A DNA stretch of 64,000 nucleotides from Cephalopachus bancanus (lineage: Eukaryota > Chordata > Mammalia > Primates > Tarsiidae): contig JAPVLO010000007.1 of assembly GCA_027257055.1 (NCBI GenBank), forward strand, positions 9,424,001 through 9,488,000. Reading direction: 5' to 3'. Position numbers and translations under genes: made by a program. The notes under the pieces are model-generated. The model made no database searches and was not told the DNA's origin. It saw nothing but the letters and a program-made list of their open reading frames with translations. This document shows, in pieces, positions 53,991 to 64,000 of the stretch. Positions within the stretch are counted from its first letter, which is position 1, and every line of letters begins with the position of its first letter.

Positions 53991-55359
53991 TCTCTGCCTA
54001 TGTCCCTTGATCTCCGGGCCTCGCAGAAGCCAGATTGGCCAACACATATGCTCTTGATTGTTTAAAAGAAAAAAAGGAAAACAAACGACTTGGTGAAAGC
54101 ATTTTGTTGGGTGGCCATTTCCTTCCAAAACATGCGGTGGCTGGGATATGATCCGTGGCTCTGAGGGACAAGGCACTGGGGGTCCCGGCCTCGGCGCTTG
54201 TCGCCATGGGTGTCCTCAGCCTCCTTCCTGTCCAGCTCCCGCCTCAGCGTGTGGCCCACGGCCAAGGTCCCAGAGAGCGAGACGCCGGGACCCTCCAGCC
54301 TGAGCAGAGACCCCAAAGCCTCCCCACCCCAATCTCCACGTCACCCGGCTCTCCTCTGGAGTTTGCTCAGCCAGCTCTTCCTGATTTTGAAAAGGTTACC
54401 CGGACCCATCCCAGTCCGTAATTTGGCTTTTGTGAAAGCAGGAGCTGTATTTCCATTCTGATTAGCAAACCACACACCCTGTTGGCTGCTGGTCTTTTGG
54501 AGTGAGCAGCATGGCCCGAAACCCACTGGGAAATTCTTGAAAGGAGCATCACGCTCGGGGGGTCCGTGTTGCCCCAGATGCCCCAGATGCCCCAGCCTTG
54601 AGGACATCCCTGGAAGGAATTTGGGGAAGGAGTTTCTTTAGTCTCAAAACAATGCTCTAGATGGAAATGCTTCTCCTTTCTCCTCTGCCTCTGGTGCAGC
54701 TAATGAGGAGGTGATGGCTGGAGCTAGTACAGCCCTCTTGCACTGTGAGGAGATAAGCCTGGACCAAAATTGTTGTGTGGATGGTGGAAGGATCCTGGGT
54801 CTCTGTTGGTGTCACTGAGCCCCTCAGTAAGCAACCCAGCCCTGCCACCCTCCTCTGGACTTATGTGAAATAGTAAAGATTTGTATCATTTAAAGCATCT
54901 CTGATAGAAGATTTCTTGTAGCTAAAAGCTCCTGCCCGATTCCTGGCTCGCCCGGGTTTATTTCATGCGGTGCTGAGGAGCAGAAACACAGATCTGAAGT
55001 GATTCCAGAGAAAGCCAGTGGCCACCCGGGGGTCAGCCCAGGACGCCCAAAGCCATAGGTGTGGATGCAGGTGGAGGTGACGGCTTCCCAGCAGGAGCTC
55101 TTGATTTCTTTCATTTTGTAAATCATTGTGAAAGCTGACGCTGGAGCCTGGTGCATCGCCGTCTCAGAGCGGGTGTGTGTCCAGTTGCAGTGGGGCGTGT
55201 GTGGCGTGGGCTCCCTCCAGTGCTCTCGAGTCAGTGCATGGCACGCAGGTGGCCTGGGGCTTACAGACAGCTGTGTGTGCATAAGGGCTTCCTTGGAGGA
55301 AGGGTGGGCGTGAGGCTGCAGAGGACATAGCTGTCTGACAAACACGGGACCTGCCAGTA
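53991..55359. other. Unique sequence
   Basis: No recognised gene or repeat. ATGCCCCAG is repeated in tandem near 54,575-54,600. Frames of up to 151 codons (54,890-55,345, antisense) lack domains. Confidence 0.5.
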
Positions 55360-55560
55360 CGTCCAGGCAGAGTCAGGGCTGTCAAGGTCTCAGGGGTCAG
55401 GGCCGCCTTCCCAGAGGAAGAGACATCGCCACCAAGCCCCGAAAGGCCTGGGCCATTGGAAGGCAGTGGAGAAGGTGGGGCGGGGGTGGGAGGGCTTTTC
55501 TGCAGAGAGCGGCTCACACAAAGGCTGCAGGGAAAAGAGGGAGAGGCAGCACAGCGTCCT
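55360..55560 (-). mobile_element. L2 fragment, antisense
   Basis: CAGGGCCGCCTTCCCAGAGG and CACAAAGGCTGCAGGGAAAA fit antisense L2 coding for the segment before its 3' end. It includes a G-rich GGTGGGGCGGGGGTGGGAGG run at 55,477-55,497 that fits the G4 pattern. Confidence 0.5.
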
Positions 55561-55635
55561 TCAGGGGGTCCCAGCGCTGCCGAGTTGCCGCAGAGCTGGA
55601 CCTTATGTTCTGATGCCAGATTTTATGTTCTGTTA

Positions 55636-55702
55636 ACCAACTGTGGTCTCTCAGAGCCAGCTCCAAGCAGTGGGGCCTCCTCTCCAGGCCGGGGCGGGGT
55701 CC
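55636..55702 (+). repeat. Duplicated block, copy 1
   Basis: ACCAACTGTGGTCTCTCA, then CCAGCTCCAAGCAGTGGGGC and CTCCTCTCCAGGCCG. The same order recurs at 57,039-57,103, with a 35-bp core identical. Neither flank is similar. Confidence 0.85.
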
Positions 55703-55883
55703 CCGTGGACCTCTCTGTGCGGGAGCTGGTTTGTAGCATCAGCACTGTCGGCCTCGGAGCGAGCTGTGCGAGGGCATCCAACATGTTGTGGGGCGTTCGC
55801 AGCCTCCCTGGCCTCCACCCATGTGCCGTCGCTAGCCGTGACTACCCGCGTCCTCCCCACCTCTGGTCATGAAAACCCAAAGT

Positions 55884-56165
55884 GGGCTGGGCGCAGTGGC
55901 TCACCTGTCATTCCAACACTTTGGGAGGCAGAGGTGAGAGGACTGCGTGAGCCCGCGGGTTCGAGGCCAGCCTGGGCAGCATGGCAAGACCTCGTCTCTA
56001 CAATAAATCAAAAAATCACCCGGGCGTGGTAGCACGTGCCTGTAACTCCGGCTACTCGGAAGGCTGAGGCGGAAGGATGGCCGGAGCCCAGCGAGTTGAG
56101 GCTGGGGTGGCCGTGAGCGTGCCACTGTGCTCCAGCCTGGGTGACAGAGTGTGAACCTGACCCAC
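55884..56165 (+). mobile_element. AluJ variant
   Basis: Starts GGGCTGGGCGCAGTGGCTCA. It has the local variants GAGCCCGCGGGTTCGAGGCC, CTACAATAAATCAAAAAATC and GGAAGGCTGAGGCGGAAGGA. The tail is CAAACAAACAATAACAAC-rich. The 279-codon antisense frame across it is Alu-derived. Confidence 0.93.
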
Positions 56166-57038
56166 AAACAAACAATAACAACAAAAACCATAAAAACCGA
56201 GCAAGCCAAAAAAGTAAACTGAGTGTCTCCAGACATCAGCCAAAGTCCCCAGGGGCAACATAGTCCCCAGTTAAAACCCAGGGCTGGACTGAAAGGAGGC
56301 AGGGCCATGCGCTCGGGGCAGCTTGGGCGGTAGGAGCATGCCCCCCCCAGAAGGTTCAGGGATTTAACTTTGCTTCTGGGGACGAATGTGGGGAGGGGGT
56401 CTGAGGAGACCCTGAAATGGCGCTGCCTACCCCGGGCACCCCCAGGCCCTCGGGCACCTTCCCAGGGGGCTCGTCCTGCAAGGCTTGGGTGGGGGCGCAG
56501 GCCCGGGGGGAGGCCTCCCAGCAGCAGCCGCCCCTTCTCCTGTCCACCCCAGGGGGCCTGCGCTCTGCTGGTGAGCTCCGCCAGAGCCCAGTGTGGGTCC
56601 TGGCCCCCGGACGTGAATCGTGACACCTGCGTCCCTGTTCGGGGGTGAACATGTGAGGGGTGAGAAGTCGCATGGCGGCTCCTGGAACGGGGCCCCACAC
56701 GGGTCAAAAGACCTGGAGAGGCCGGGCCCTTCCTGTCCACTCTCTGGAGTCACCGTGGCCCCCCTTAAACTACGAGGGAGCCATTTGGGGGGCAACAGCT
56801 TGGAAAAGGGGAAAGAACCCAGCTTCTGGGACTTCCTGGGCTGTTGAATGAACTCCTGGAGGGAGGGGACACCTTCCGAGTGACTGAAGCTGGAGGTGGT
56901 GGTCCTGTCACCTGTACCCGAAAGCGCCTGTCGTGTGACTTCCGGCAGGCACCAGCAGGTCATCTGTGGCAGCCTCTTAAATGGCCTCCGGAGGGTCACC
57001 ACACCTGCCTTCTGCCTTTCAAGCATCTCCCGTGGGGG
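56166..57038. other. Unique GC-rich sequence
   Basis: No recognised gene or repeat. Frames of up to 214 codons in several phases are compositional. Confidence 0.5.
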
Positions 57039-57103
57039 CCACCAGCTGCGGTCCCTCATTGCCAGCTCCAAGCAGTGGGGCCTCCTCTCCAGGCCGCGGT
57101 GGG
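57039..57103 (+). repeat. Duplicated block, copy 2
   Basis: ACCAGCTGCGGTCCCTCA, then CCAGCTCCAAGCAGTGGGGC and CTCCTCTCCAGGCCG: second copy of the block at 55,636-55,702. Confidence 0.85.
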
Positions 57104-58589
57104 GTCATCATGGGCGTGTCAGCCCCCCGTGACGACACTGCCCAACACTGTCCAGATGTAGGCACAGCCCGGGGGAGGGGAGCCCGTGTTTGGGGCGGAC
57201 AAGGAAGATACGCTCAGGGGACCCAGACTTTCCCACCAAGTGGAGGCCCCATCCCCAGCCCCAGGGACTCCCAGCCCTTCTCTCTGGCAAAAAGAATAGA
57301 GAGAAGCATTTCCCATCATTCATTAAAGCATTTATGTTTCTTTTGTATTCGAATTACAAACAAAATTAGTAAAAGAAGGCTACAGAAGAAAGAGTCCTCC
57401 CAGAAGTCACACGTTGTCCCAGTGCAGCTGAGGTCGTGGGAACGCCACCCCCCCCCCCCCGAGGCAGGGCCTTCCTGGGGATTCGAGGGCAGGAGGAAAA
57501 ATGAGTCCAGGCTCTGCAGGCCGAGGGTGGCAGCCAGCCCTACCATGGGCCTCGCCAGCCGCCCAGGGTCTGCAAACTCCCCATGCGCCTCCTGCCTCTT
57601 GACGCAAGGGAGGAGCCTGTCATCAGGCCCAGTAGGGAGAAGTGACCGGCAGGTGGGGAAGTGCCTGAATCAGGGCGACTGTGCCAGCTTCCCTGCTCTC
57701 GACTGAGACCCACGAGGGTCCAGCCTGGCCCACACAATTTCCGAGTCATGGGAGAGCTGGCCGCTCTTCATGCAACGGCCACCCAAATGCCAACTTCCAC
57801 ACACCCCTGACCGGGGCCAGAAACGCTTAGATGCCCCAGGATGTCTTGGCTTGTCCTGGGCTGTGGCTGCCACCTCTAAAACTGGAAGGGGGACTCCATC
57901 CTTGGTCTGTTCTCTCAGTTCCTCACCTGGTCTTTCCCTCAACATGCTCCTCCTGTCCTGGGTCACTCCTCTGGATGGAGATGACACCCCCACCCTCCAG
58001 AGATCCTGGTCTGAAGGTGGGTGGCCTTGGATCGGGGGAATGGGGCTATGTGTACTGCCAATCAGACATTTAATCATCACCTCTGAGAAGGGCACTGTAG
58101 GAAGGGTGACTGTGTAACTGATTACGCGGATATTTGAGTTTTCTAAATTGCCATTGTGCCAAGAACCCGCACACGATGCCAAAGGATTAAAGACAAGATA
58201 AAAACCCACACACATCATGCAGGGGTGACACTAAGCATGACTTCTGCTTGGGAATTCCCAGCGTACACAGGAAACCCTCAGAGCTTCCAGATCAATGGGA
58301 GAGGAATGTGAAACAACATTCTGGTTATTCAAGCCCCAGGATGGTTAGGGCTCTGGATAATCCAATAGATTTTTTGGTCTAAGCAGGAGGGGAAACTGGG
58401 TCAGAGTAACAGAGACCTGATTTTGTGGCTGTGGTAGAGGAAGTGTGACAGAGCAGGGTGGGGAATGGGGGTGGGCAAAGCAGGGGTTCCATTCTCAGGT
58501 GTCCATGGAGATCATTTCTGCTGTTCTGGGGGAGATCAGAATCCCATGGTTGAGGATCTTTAAAATTCACCCTCTGCTAGACCCCACTG
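57104..58589. other. Unique sequence with a C13 run
   Basis: GC-rich at first, AT-richer from 58,100. A pure C run of 13 lies at 57,448-57,460. No recognised gene or repeat; a 241-codon + frame at 56,981-57,706 lacks domains. Confidence 0.5.
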
Positions 58590-61212
58590 AACACCTACTG
58601 AATCATGAAGAAACAGAAAACGTGAACAGACCAATACTAGTAAGAATATAAAATTGCTAATAAAAAGATTTCCCAGCAAAGAAAATTCCAGATCTAGATG
58701 ACTTCACTGGAGAGTTCTACCAAACATTTAAAGAAGAATTAATGGCAATCTTCCTCAAATTCTTCCAAAAAAATGAAGAAGAGAGAACTCTTCCAAGCTC
58801 ATTCTATGAGGTCAGTGTTGCCCTGATACCAAGCAAAACAAAGTGACTAAAAAAAGAAAACTAGAGACCAATATCCCTAATGAATATTGAAGTAAATATC
58901 ATCAACAAAATGCCAGCACACTGATTCAACAGTATACTAAAATGATCATACACCATGACCAAGTGGAATTTGTTCCTAGAATGCAAGGATGGTTCAACAT
59001 ATGAAAATAAATCAACAGGATATACCATATTAAGAGAATGAAGGGAAAACAAATCCACATGATTATCTCAAATAATGCAGAAAAGTGTTTGACAAACTTC
59101 AACACCCTTTCATGATAAAAACACTAAATCAACTAAGAATAACAGAAAACTGCCTCAACAAAATAAAGACTGTAGTTGGAAAACCTGCAGCTAACACCAT
59201 AATCAATAGTGAAAGACTGAAAGCTTTTACTCCAAGGTCATGAACAACACAAGAATGCCTGCACTTGCTACTTCTATTCAATATAATATTGGAAATTCAA
59301 GTCAGAGAAATTAGGCAAGAAAAAGAAATAAAAGGCATTCATATAGGAGAGGAAGTAACATGATCCCTGTTCATAGCTGACACAATCTCATATGTAGACA
59401 ACCCTAAAGATTCTACCAAAAAAATATGATTAAACTAATAAGTGAATTCAGCAAACTTGCAGGCTACAAAATCAGTGCACAATGCATTTCCTTACATTAA
59501 CAATGAGTAATTGGAAAGAGAAATTTTCCATTTACAATAGCATCAAAAAAAAAAAAAACTACTTAGGAATAAACCTAACCAAGGAGATGAAAGACTTGTA
59601 TATTGAAACTACCAAACTCTGTATAAGATATTAAAGAAGACACGAATAAATGAAATAACATCCTATGTTCATGGATTGAAAGACTTAAATCGTTAGGGTG
59701 GCAAGAGTACTCAGAGTGATCTACAGATTTAATGTAATACTTATCAAAATACCAACAGCATGTTTTGCAGAAATGAATCTCATCCTACAATTTCTGTGGA
59801 ATTTCAAAGGATCCTGAATAGTCAAAAAAATGTTGAAAAAATAAGAACAAAATAATACTTATCAAAATACCAACAGCATGTTTTGCAGAAATGAATCTCA
59901 TCCTACAATTTCTGTGGAATTTCAAAGGATCCTGAATAGTCAAAAAAATGTTGAAAAAATAAGAACAAAGGAGATGGGGTCACACTTCTGATTTTATAAT
60001 ATACTTAAAAGCTACAGTAATCAAAACAGTGTGGTACTAACATAAAGATGGGCATATAGACCAATGTAATTGAATAGAAAGGGCAGAAAGAAACCCTTTC
60101 ATATATAGTCAAATGATCTTCAGCAAGGTTGCCAAGTCCACTTCGTGGAGAAAAAACAGTTTCTTCAACAAATCACGTTGGGAAAACAGAATGTCCACAT
60201 GCAAAAAAATAAATTTGGATCTTTATCTTGTAGCTTAAACCAAAATTAACTCAAAATAGATTTTAAAAATCTAAACATAAGATCCAGGAACTTAAAATTA
60301 GAAGAAAACATAGCAGGGAAAGCCTCACAGACTTGGTCTTGAATATGACACTGAAAGTATACCCAACTAAAGCAAAAACAGACAACTGTGATTATATGAA
60401 ACTTAAAAACTTTTGTTAATCAAAGGACATGGTCAACAGAATGAAAGCACAACCTGTGGAATGAGAGAACATATTGCAAGTTGTGTATCTAATAAGTGAT
60501 TAATATTCAAATATATAAAGAGTTCCTACAACTTAACAACATAAATCAAATAACCTGATTTTAAAAGACTTGAATAGACATTTCTTCAAAGATGATGTAC
60601 AAATGTCCGACAGGCACACAAAGATATGTTTTCACATCACTAATCATCAGAGAAATGCAGATCAAAACCACAATGAGATATAACCTCACATGCATGAGGA
60701 TGGCTCCTCTCCAAAAAAACTCAGAAAATAATGAGTGTTGGTGAGGATGTGGGGGAATTGGAACCCTTGTGCATTGTTGTGAGATTGTGAATGATGCAAC
60801 TACTATGGAAAATAGTATGGTGGATCCTCAAAATATTAAAAACAGAACTCCCATATAATGCAGCACTCCAAAGCAATACTTCTTCTGGGTATATATTCCC
60901 CAGATTGGGAAGTATGGTCTCAAAAAGGTTTGCACACCCATATTTATAACAACATTATTTGCAATGACTAAGTTAAAGCAACCCAAATACTCACCGATGA
61001 AGGAATGGGTAAAGAAAATATAGCATCCCCATACAATGGAAGGTTATGCAGCCCTAAAAAGGAAGGAAATTCTGACACACACTAACATGTTTGCACCTTG
61101 AGGACATAATGTAAGTGAGAGAAGCCAGTTACAGAAGGACAAATACCATATGATTTCACTTATATGAGGTATCAAGAGTAGGGAAATTCATAGTTGTAGA
61201 AAGTAGAATGCC
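58590..61212 (+). mobile_element. Decayed L1 LINE: ORF2 part and 3' region, sense
   Basis: The element starts inside ORF2 between the endonuclease and reverse-transcriptase parts (GAACAGACCAATACTAGTAA, then AGAGTTCTACCAAACATTTA, a TCATTCTATGAGGTCAGTG block) and runs through the RT domain to the ORF2 end (CATTATTTGCAATGACTAAG, AGAGAAGCCAGTTACAGAAG). It is full of stops and frameshifts. The RT active-site block at about 59,366-59,385 reads Leu-Phe-Ile-Ala-Asp-Thr instead of Leu-Phe-Ala-Asp-Asp-Met, so it is catalytically dead. No 5' UTR or ORF1 is present, and the 3' end stops before the usual L1 tail. Age is L1MA-like. It holds a 118-bp tandem duplication. Confidence 0.95.
59735..59970 (+). 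repeat. 118-bp tandem duplication inside L1 ORF2
   Basis: The block starting TAATACTTATCAAAATACCA at 59,735 is repeated from 59,853 with no difference seen over about 117 bp. The L1 consensus has this segment once. Confidence 0.97.
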
Positions 61213-61229
61213 TAGATGCTTTTCTTCCC

Positions 61230-61460
61230 AGTGGCCGTATGTGTGGCTCCTTCTTGTTACTCAGATCTGTGACCTAAATCGTCTCCAAGAAGTTTCCCCT
61301 GACACCCATTCTCACTGGCTCCTCCCAGCCACCCTTCCCACATTCCCTCTTTTGCTGTCTTGGTAGCTTTTAGTGAAATGCATCTCATCATGTGGTTACC
61401 TTGATTCCTGTCTCCCCCAGCTCAGGCTCAGGCTGCAGGAGAGTGGAGGGCTTGAGGGTG
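61230..61460 (+). mobile_element. L2 fragment, sense
   Basis: TTGTTACTCAGATCTGTGAC, AAGAAGTTTCCCCTGACACC and GATTCCTGTCTCCCCCAGCT follow the L2 sense order towards the 3' end. It starts right after the L1. Confidence 0.7.
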
Positions 61461-62064
61461 ACACTGTGGCCCAGAGCCATGAGCCAAGATGGGCACGATG
61501 GCTCGCTGTCCCCACACATCTCACAAGGCAGGCCCCACCTTCATAAAGCCAACCCCCCTGGGACCACCATTCCTGTCACGGACCGGGGAGACCTGGTATC
61601 TCCGTACCTCAGAGAACCCAGCCAGTGGGACACTCCTCACCACCTGGGCAGATTTTCAGTTTGCAACTTGCAGCACAGAAGGGGCGTTTCAGTTTCTGTT
61701 CATGGTTAGGGCCTGAATCGTGGGGACCCAAAGGAGTAGGGTCTAGACAGGCAGCACCGACTATAATCCCTGGGAGTGGTAAAGGCGTGGCCTCCACATT
61801 GCTGATTAGTGAGCTGGGTCTGGGAGGGGGCGGTGAACCCGACGAGAAGCTGGGCTACCTGCTGCCTGATGCAGCCAGGGCCCTGCCAGTGACGGGTGGA
61901 TCAGCACGTACCCACTCTGCCTGATCCTGGAATTTGGCACTGAATTTGGCACAGCGTAGGAGTCAGCAGGAGAGAGAGCGTCACCAGAAGAGTTGGGAAG
62001 CCAGGATGGTATGTGGGAAAGACTTCCCAAATTCTTGAGGTTCCCAGAAGTCAGCAGACAGTGG
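61461..62064. other. Unique sequence
   Basis: No recognised gene or repeat; ATTTGGCACTG / GAATTTGGCAC near 61,930 is a 12-bp local repeat. Confidence 0.5.
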
Positions 62065-62215
62065 AAGGAATCCTGAACTTGGGTAAAAAGAACCTGTTAT
62101 TTATAGCTGTGGATCGCTACAGGTCTGTGGAAACTCAGTTTCCTCACCTGGGCCCTCTCACAGGGTTGTCTTGAAGATCAAAAGATAACATGCAGGGAAG
62201 TGCTTTGTGGACTTC
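62065..62215 (+). mobile_element. MIR fragment
   Basis: GGAAACTCAGTTTCCTCACC, CACAGGGTTGTCTTGAAGAT and GAAGTGCTTTGTGG follow the MIR sense order. Confidence 0.7.
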
Positions 62216-62249
62216 CAGGTTCCCACCATAAGAACCATGAGGCAGGCGG

Positions 62250-62355
62250 TCTGTGCAACTGGAGTATAAACTTCTGGAGGCCAATGACCTAGACCTTACC
62301 CCTGGCACCCAGCACAGGGTGGGTGCCGCAGATGTAGCTCTTGAATGGACGTGAT
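62250..62355 (+). mobile_element. L2 3' end, sense
   Basis: ACTGGAGTATAAACTTCTGG, CCTGGCACCCAGCACAGGGT and TAGCTCTTGAATGGACG match the L2 terminus. Confidence 0.65.
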
Positions 62356-64000
62356 TAGTGCTGTTTGCCAAGCCTCTTGGTTTTGAGTCACAGAGACCCA
62401 ACTGAACCAGCTTCAGATATGGGGGATCTGATAGAAGCCTCAAGGGCAGTGTGCGTCCAGGCCAAGGGGGCCTGGGGGTCAGGACTCAAGCACCTCTCCC
62501 CTCTGCACCTCCACCTCATTCTCTTCTTTCTAGAAAGACTGGCTTCCTTGGCTTCTCATGACCATCAAAAATCTACCATTCAGGTACCCAAAGAGCGTTT
62601 CCCAGGAGGGACTCTTGTTGGCTCAGCTTGAATCCTGTGCTCATCTCCGGGCCAATCAGAGGAAACCAGGAAGTCGGGACAACTCAGCATGGCTGCTTCT
62701 GTTGATACCATGTCCACGGTGGTGGTGGGATTCTTGGGAGGAGCCTTTTTCTGTTCCTAGGGATGAGGTGCTGAGACGATAATCTCATAGGTATGAATGA
62801 AAGAAGTCAATTGATAAGAAAGAAGTTTTTTTAGAAATTTATGAAATTAAGACATTCTCGTTGTGATAAATGCTGGTAGTAGAGGGAGGAAACCACTCAT
62901 GACCCCACAACTCAGACACAGTCGCTGGCATGTTCTTGACACCCTGTGACTGTTCCTTCCCTGTCCCCTTTGCTGTTCCAGAGCGCTGGGCGGCCCAGGG
63001 CACATCCTGGGATTGCTGCTCTTTTCTGCCACACCCACCCACTCCCTTGGCCAGCTCATCCAGCCTCTTCCTGTCCTGAAGGGTCCTGAATGTCCATCTC
63101 CTGCCCAGGCCTTTCCGCGATATCTGCCCTGTATATCCAGTGGCCATCTGGGCACCCGGGCGGGTAACAGGCGAACTCACCACAAGTGGCCCGGCCGAGC
63201 GCCCCAGCTCCTGCGCTCTCACCAACTGCTCCCGCCGTCTTCCTGTCTGCTTTTAGGGCAATGCAGCTCTTTGTGTGGCTCGTTTTGGGGTCACCAAGAG
63301 GCCCCTCCCTTTCTCCCTCTCCCCCGTATCTGATCTATTGGCTTTGCCTTCAAAATGCATCCCTCATTTGGGCCCTTTCCGTCCCGTCCACCTGCCACTC
63401 CGTCAAGGACTCCGCCACCCTTCCCTTCCGGCATGGCGGCGGCCTCCGAGCCAGGATCCTGCGCCCCCTGGCCTCCAGACCCGCGCCCCTCACCGTGCCC
63501 AGCACACAGGCCCAGGGTCTTGCGAGAAGGAAGGCCGGTTCACGCCACTCCCTTCTCAGGGGCGCACGGATGCTCCTCCCCAGAACCAGCTGCCGTCTGC
63601 CCAGGAGATGGTGGTTCCAAGCACAGACCTGGGGCACCCAGGGCACTGGGCTGGGTGGCTTCTCCTTCCCGAGAGCTCTCCCGCTTCCCGGGCCTAGCAA
63701 GGAGGCTGGCAGGAGACCGGCCTCCGATGTCAGAGATCCCGAAGGCGGGTCGGCCAAGTGCGGCCCAGCACGCGCCTCAGCGATGGGACTTGGGGTGATG
63801 TTTATTTTCCTTGCATTTTCTAGAAGCGTTTTTCTAAGCATGCGATGCCTTAATAAAAATGGTACTTGTTGGGGCATGTGTATTAGGTCCCGCTGTGTGC
63901 TGAAGTCGGCAGTTAACCAGGAACGCAGCCGGTGGTCTATTTAATCTGCGTGCTCGGTCGCCCAGACATCCCTCCCGTCGGGATGCCCTCTGCCCCCCTG
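62356..64000. other. Unique, increasingly GC-rich sequence to window end
   Basis: No gene recognised. A possible L2 piece near 63,325-63,430 (TATTGGCTTTGCCTTCAAAA, GCATCCCTCATTTGGGCCC) is weak. Frames of up to 252 codons (63,186-63,944) overlap in three phases and on both strands. CpG density rises at 63,400-63,780 but does not reach that of the two islands. Confidence 0.5.

Noticed and set aside
55901..56740. A 279-codon antisense frame
   Set aside because: Its C-terminal third is antisense Alu translation (the familiar [12 protein letters not shown] text is Alu-derived); the rest is GC-rich filler.
58590..61212. Active L1
   Set aside because: It lacks the 5' UTR and ORF1, has many stops and frameshifts and a broken RT active-site motif.
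63440..63480. Third CTCF motif (GCGCCCCCTGGCC)
   Set aside because: The last core positions (TGG) do not match, so it falls below the other two sites.
63186..63944. A 252-codon + frame at the window end
   Set aside because: Three + phases and one - phase are open together, which indicates composition rather than coding.

Overview
The window looks like primate, most likely human, nuclear DNA. It carries about sixteen whole or partial Alu elements, which are primate-specific, together with the usual ancient mammalian repeats: MIR, L2, L1M-type 3' ends, MaLR LTRs, MER20 and another hAT remnant. Methylation-type CpG depletion is broken by two sharp CpG islands. I recognise no intact protein-coding gene, tRNA, rRNA or snRNA. 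The open frames are short, or lie inside repeats, or are kept open by GC-rich composition. The window therefore reads as intergenic or intronic sequence; I cannot name the locus.

Layout. 1-8.2 kb: sparse unique DNA with MIR, L2 and L1M fragments, one MaLR LTR with TG...CA ends, and two AluJ. 8.75-10.6 kb: an antisense L1 fragment abuts a strong CpG island (about 9.02-9.84 kb), followed by MIR and MaLR remnants. 11.6-12.4 kb: a purine tract, then a CA tract and a compound TA/GA tract. 12.6-16 kb: an antisense L1M was invaded by a MaLR LTR and two Alus, and about 590 bp of this stack was then copied in inverted orientation 0.8 kb downstream, into a MIR. The two arms are about 98.5% identical. 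16-21 kb: MIR, Alu, L1M, MER20, and a four-unit 67-bp array rich in ATTGG/CCAAT. 21-36 kb: mostly unique sequence with L2, MIR, hAT, L1M, Alu and MaLR remnants and a 38-bp minisatellite. 36-50 kb: a GC-rich stretch with MaLR, L1M, L2 and Alu elements, a long GT tract and an AT-rich minisatellite attached to an Alu tail. 51.9-53.4 kb: a TG-rich tract, a second CpG island and two strong CTCF-like motifs in the same orientation. 55-57.1 kb: an Alu and a duplicated block of about 65 bp. 58.6-61.2 kb: a sense-strand, 5'-truncated, decayed L1 ORF2/3' end containing an essentially perfect 118-bp tandem duplication. 61.2-64 kb: L2 and MIR remnants and GC-rich unique DNA.

Main results. (1) The recent inverted duplication at 13,892-15,887, with internal evidence for which copy is the source. 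(2) A set of old Alus sharing unusual variants, several with their own target-site duplications. (3) Several local tandem expansions inside or next to transposons. (4) Two CpG-island candidates for unmapped promoters, one next to CTCF-like motifs. I found no multi-gene biological system of the operon or defence type. Repeat names come from recalled consensus sequences and should be confirmed with RepeatMasker/Dfam.
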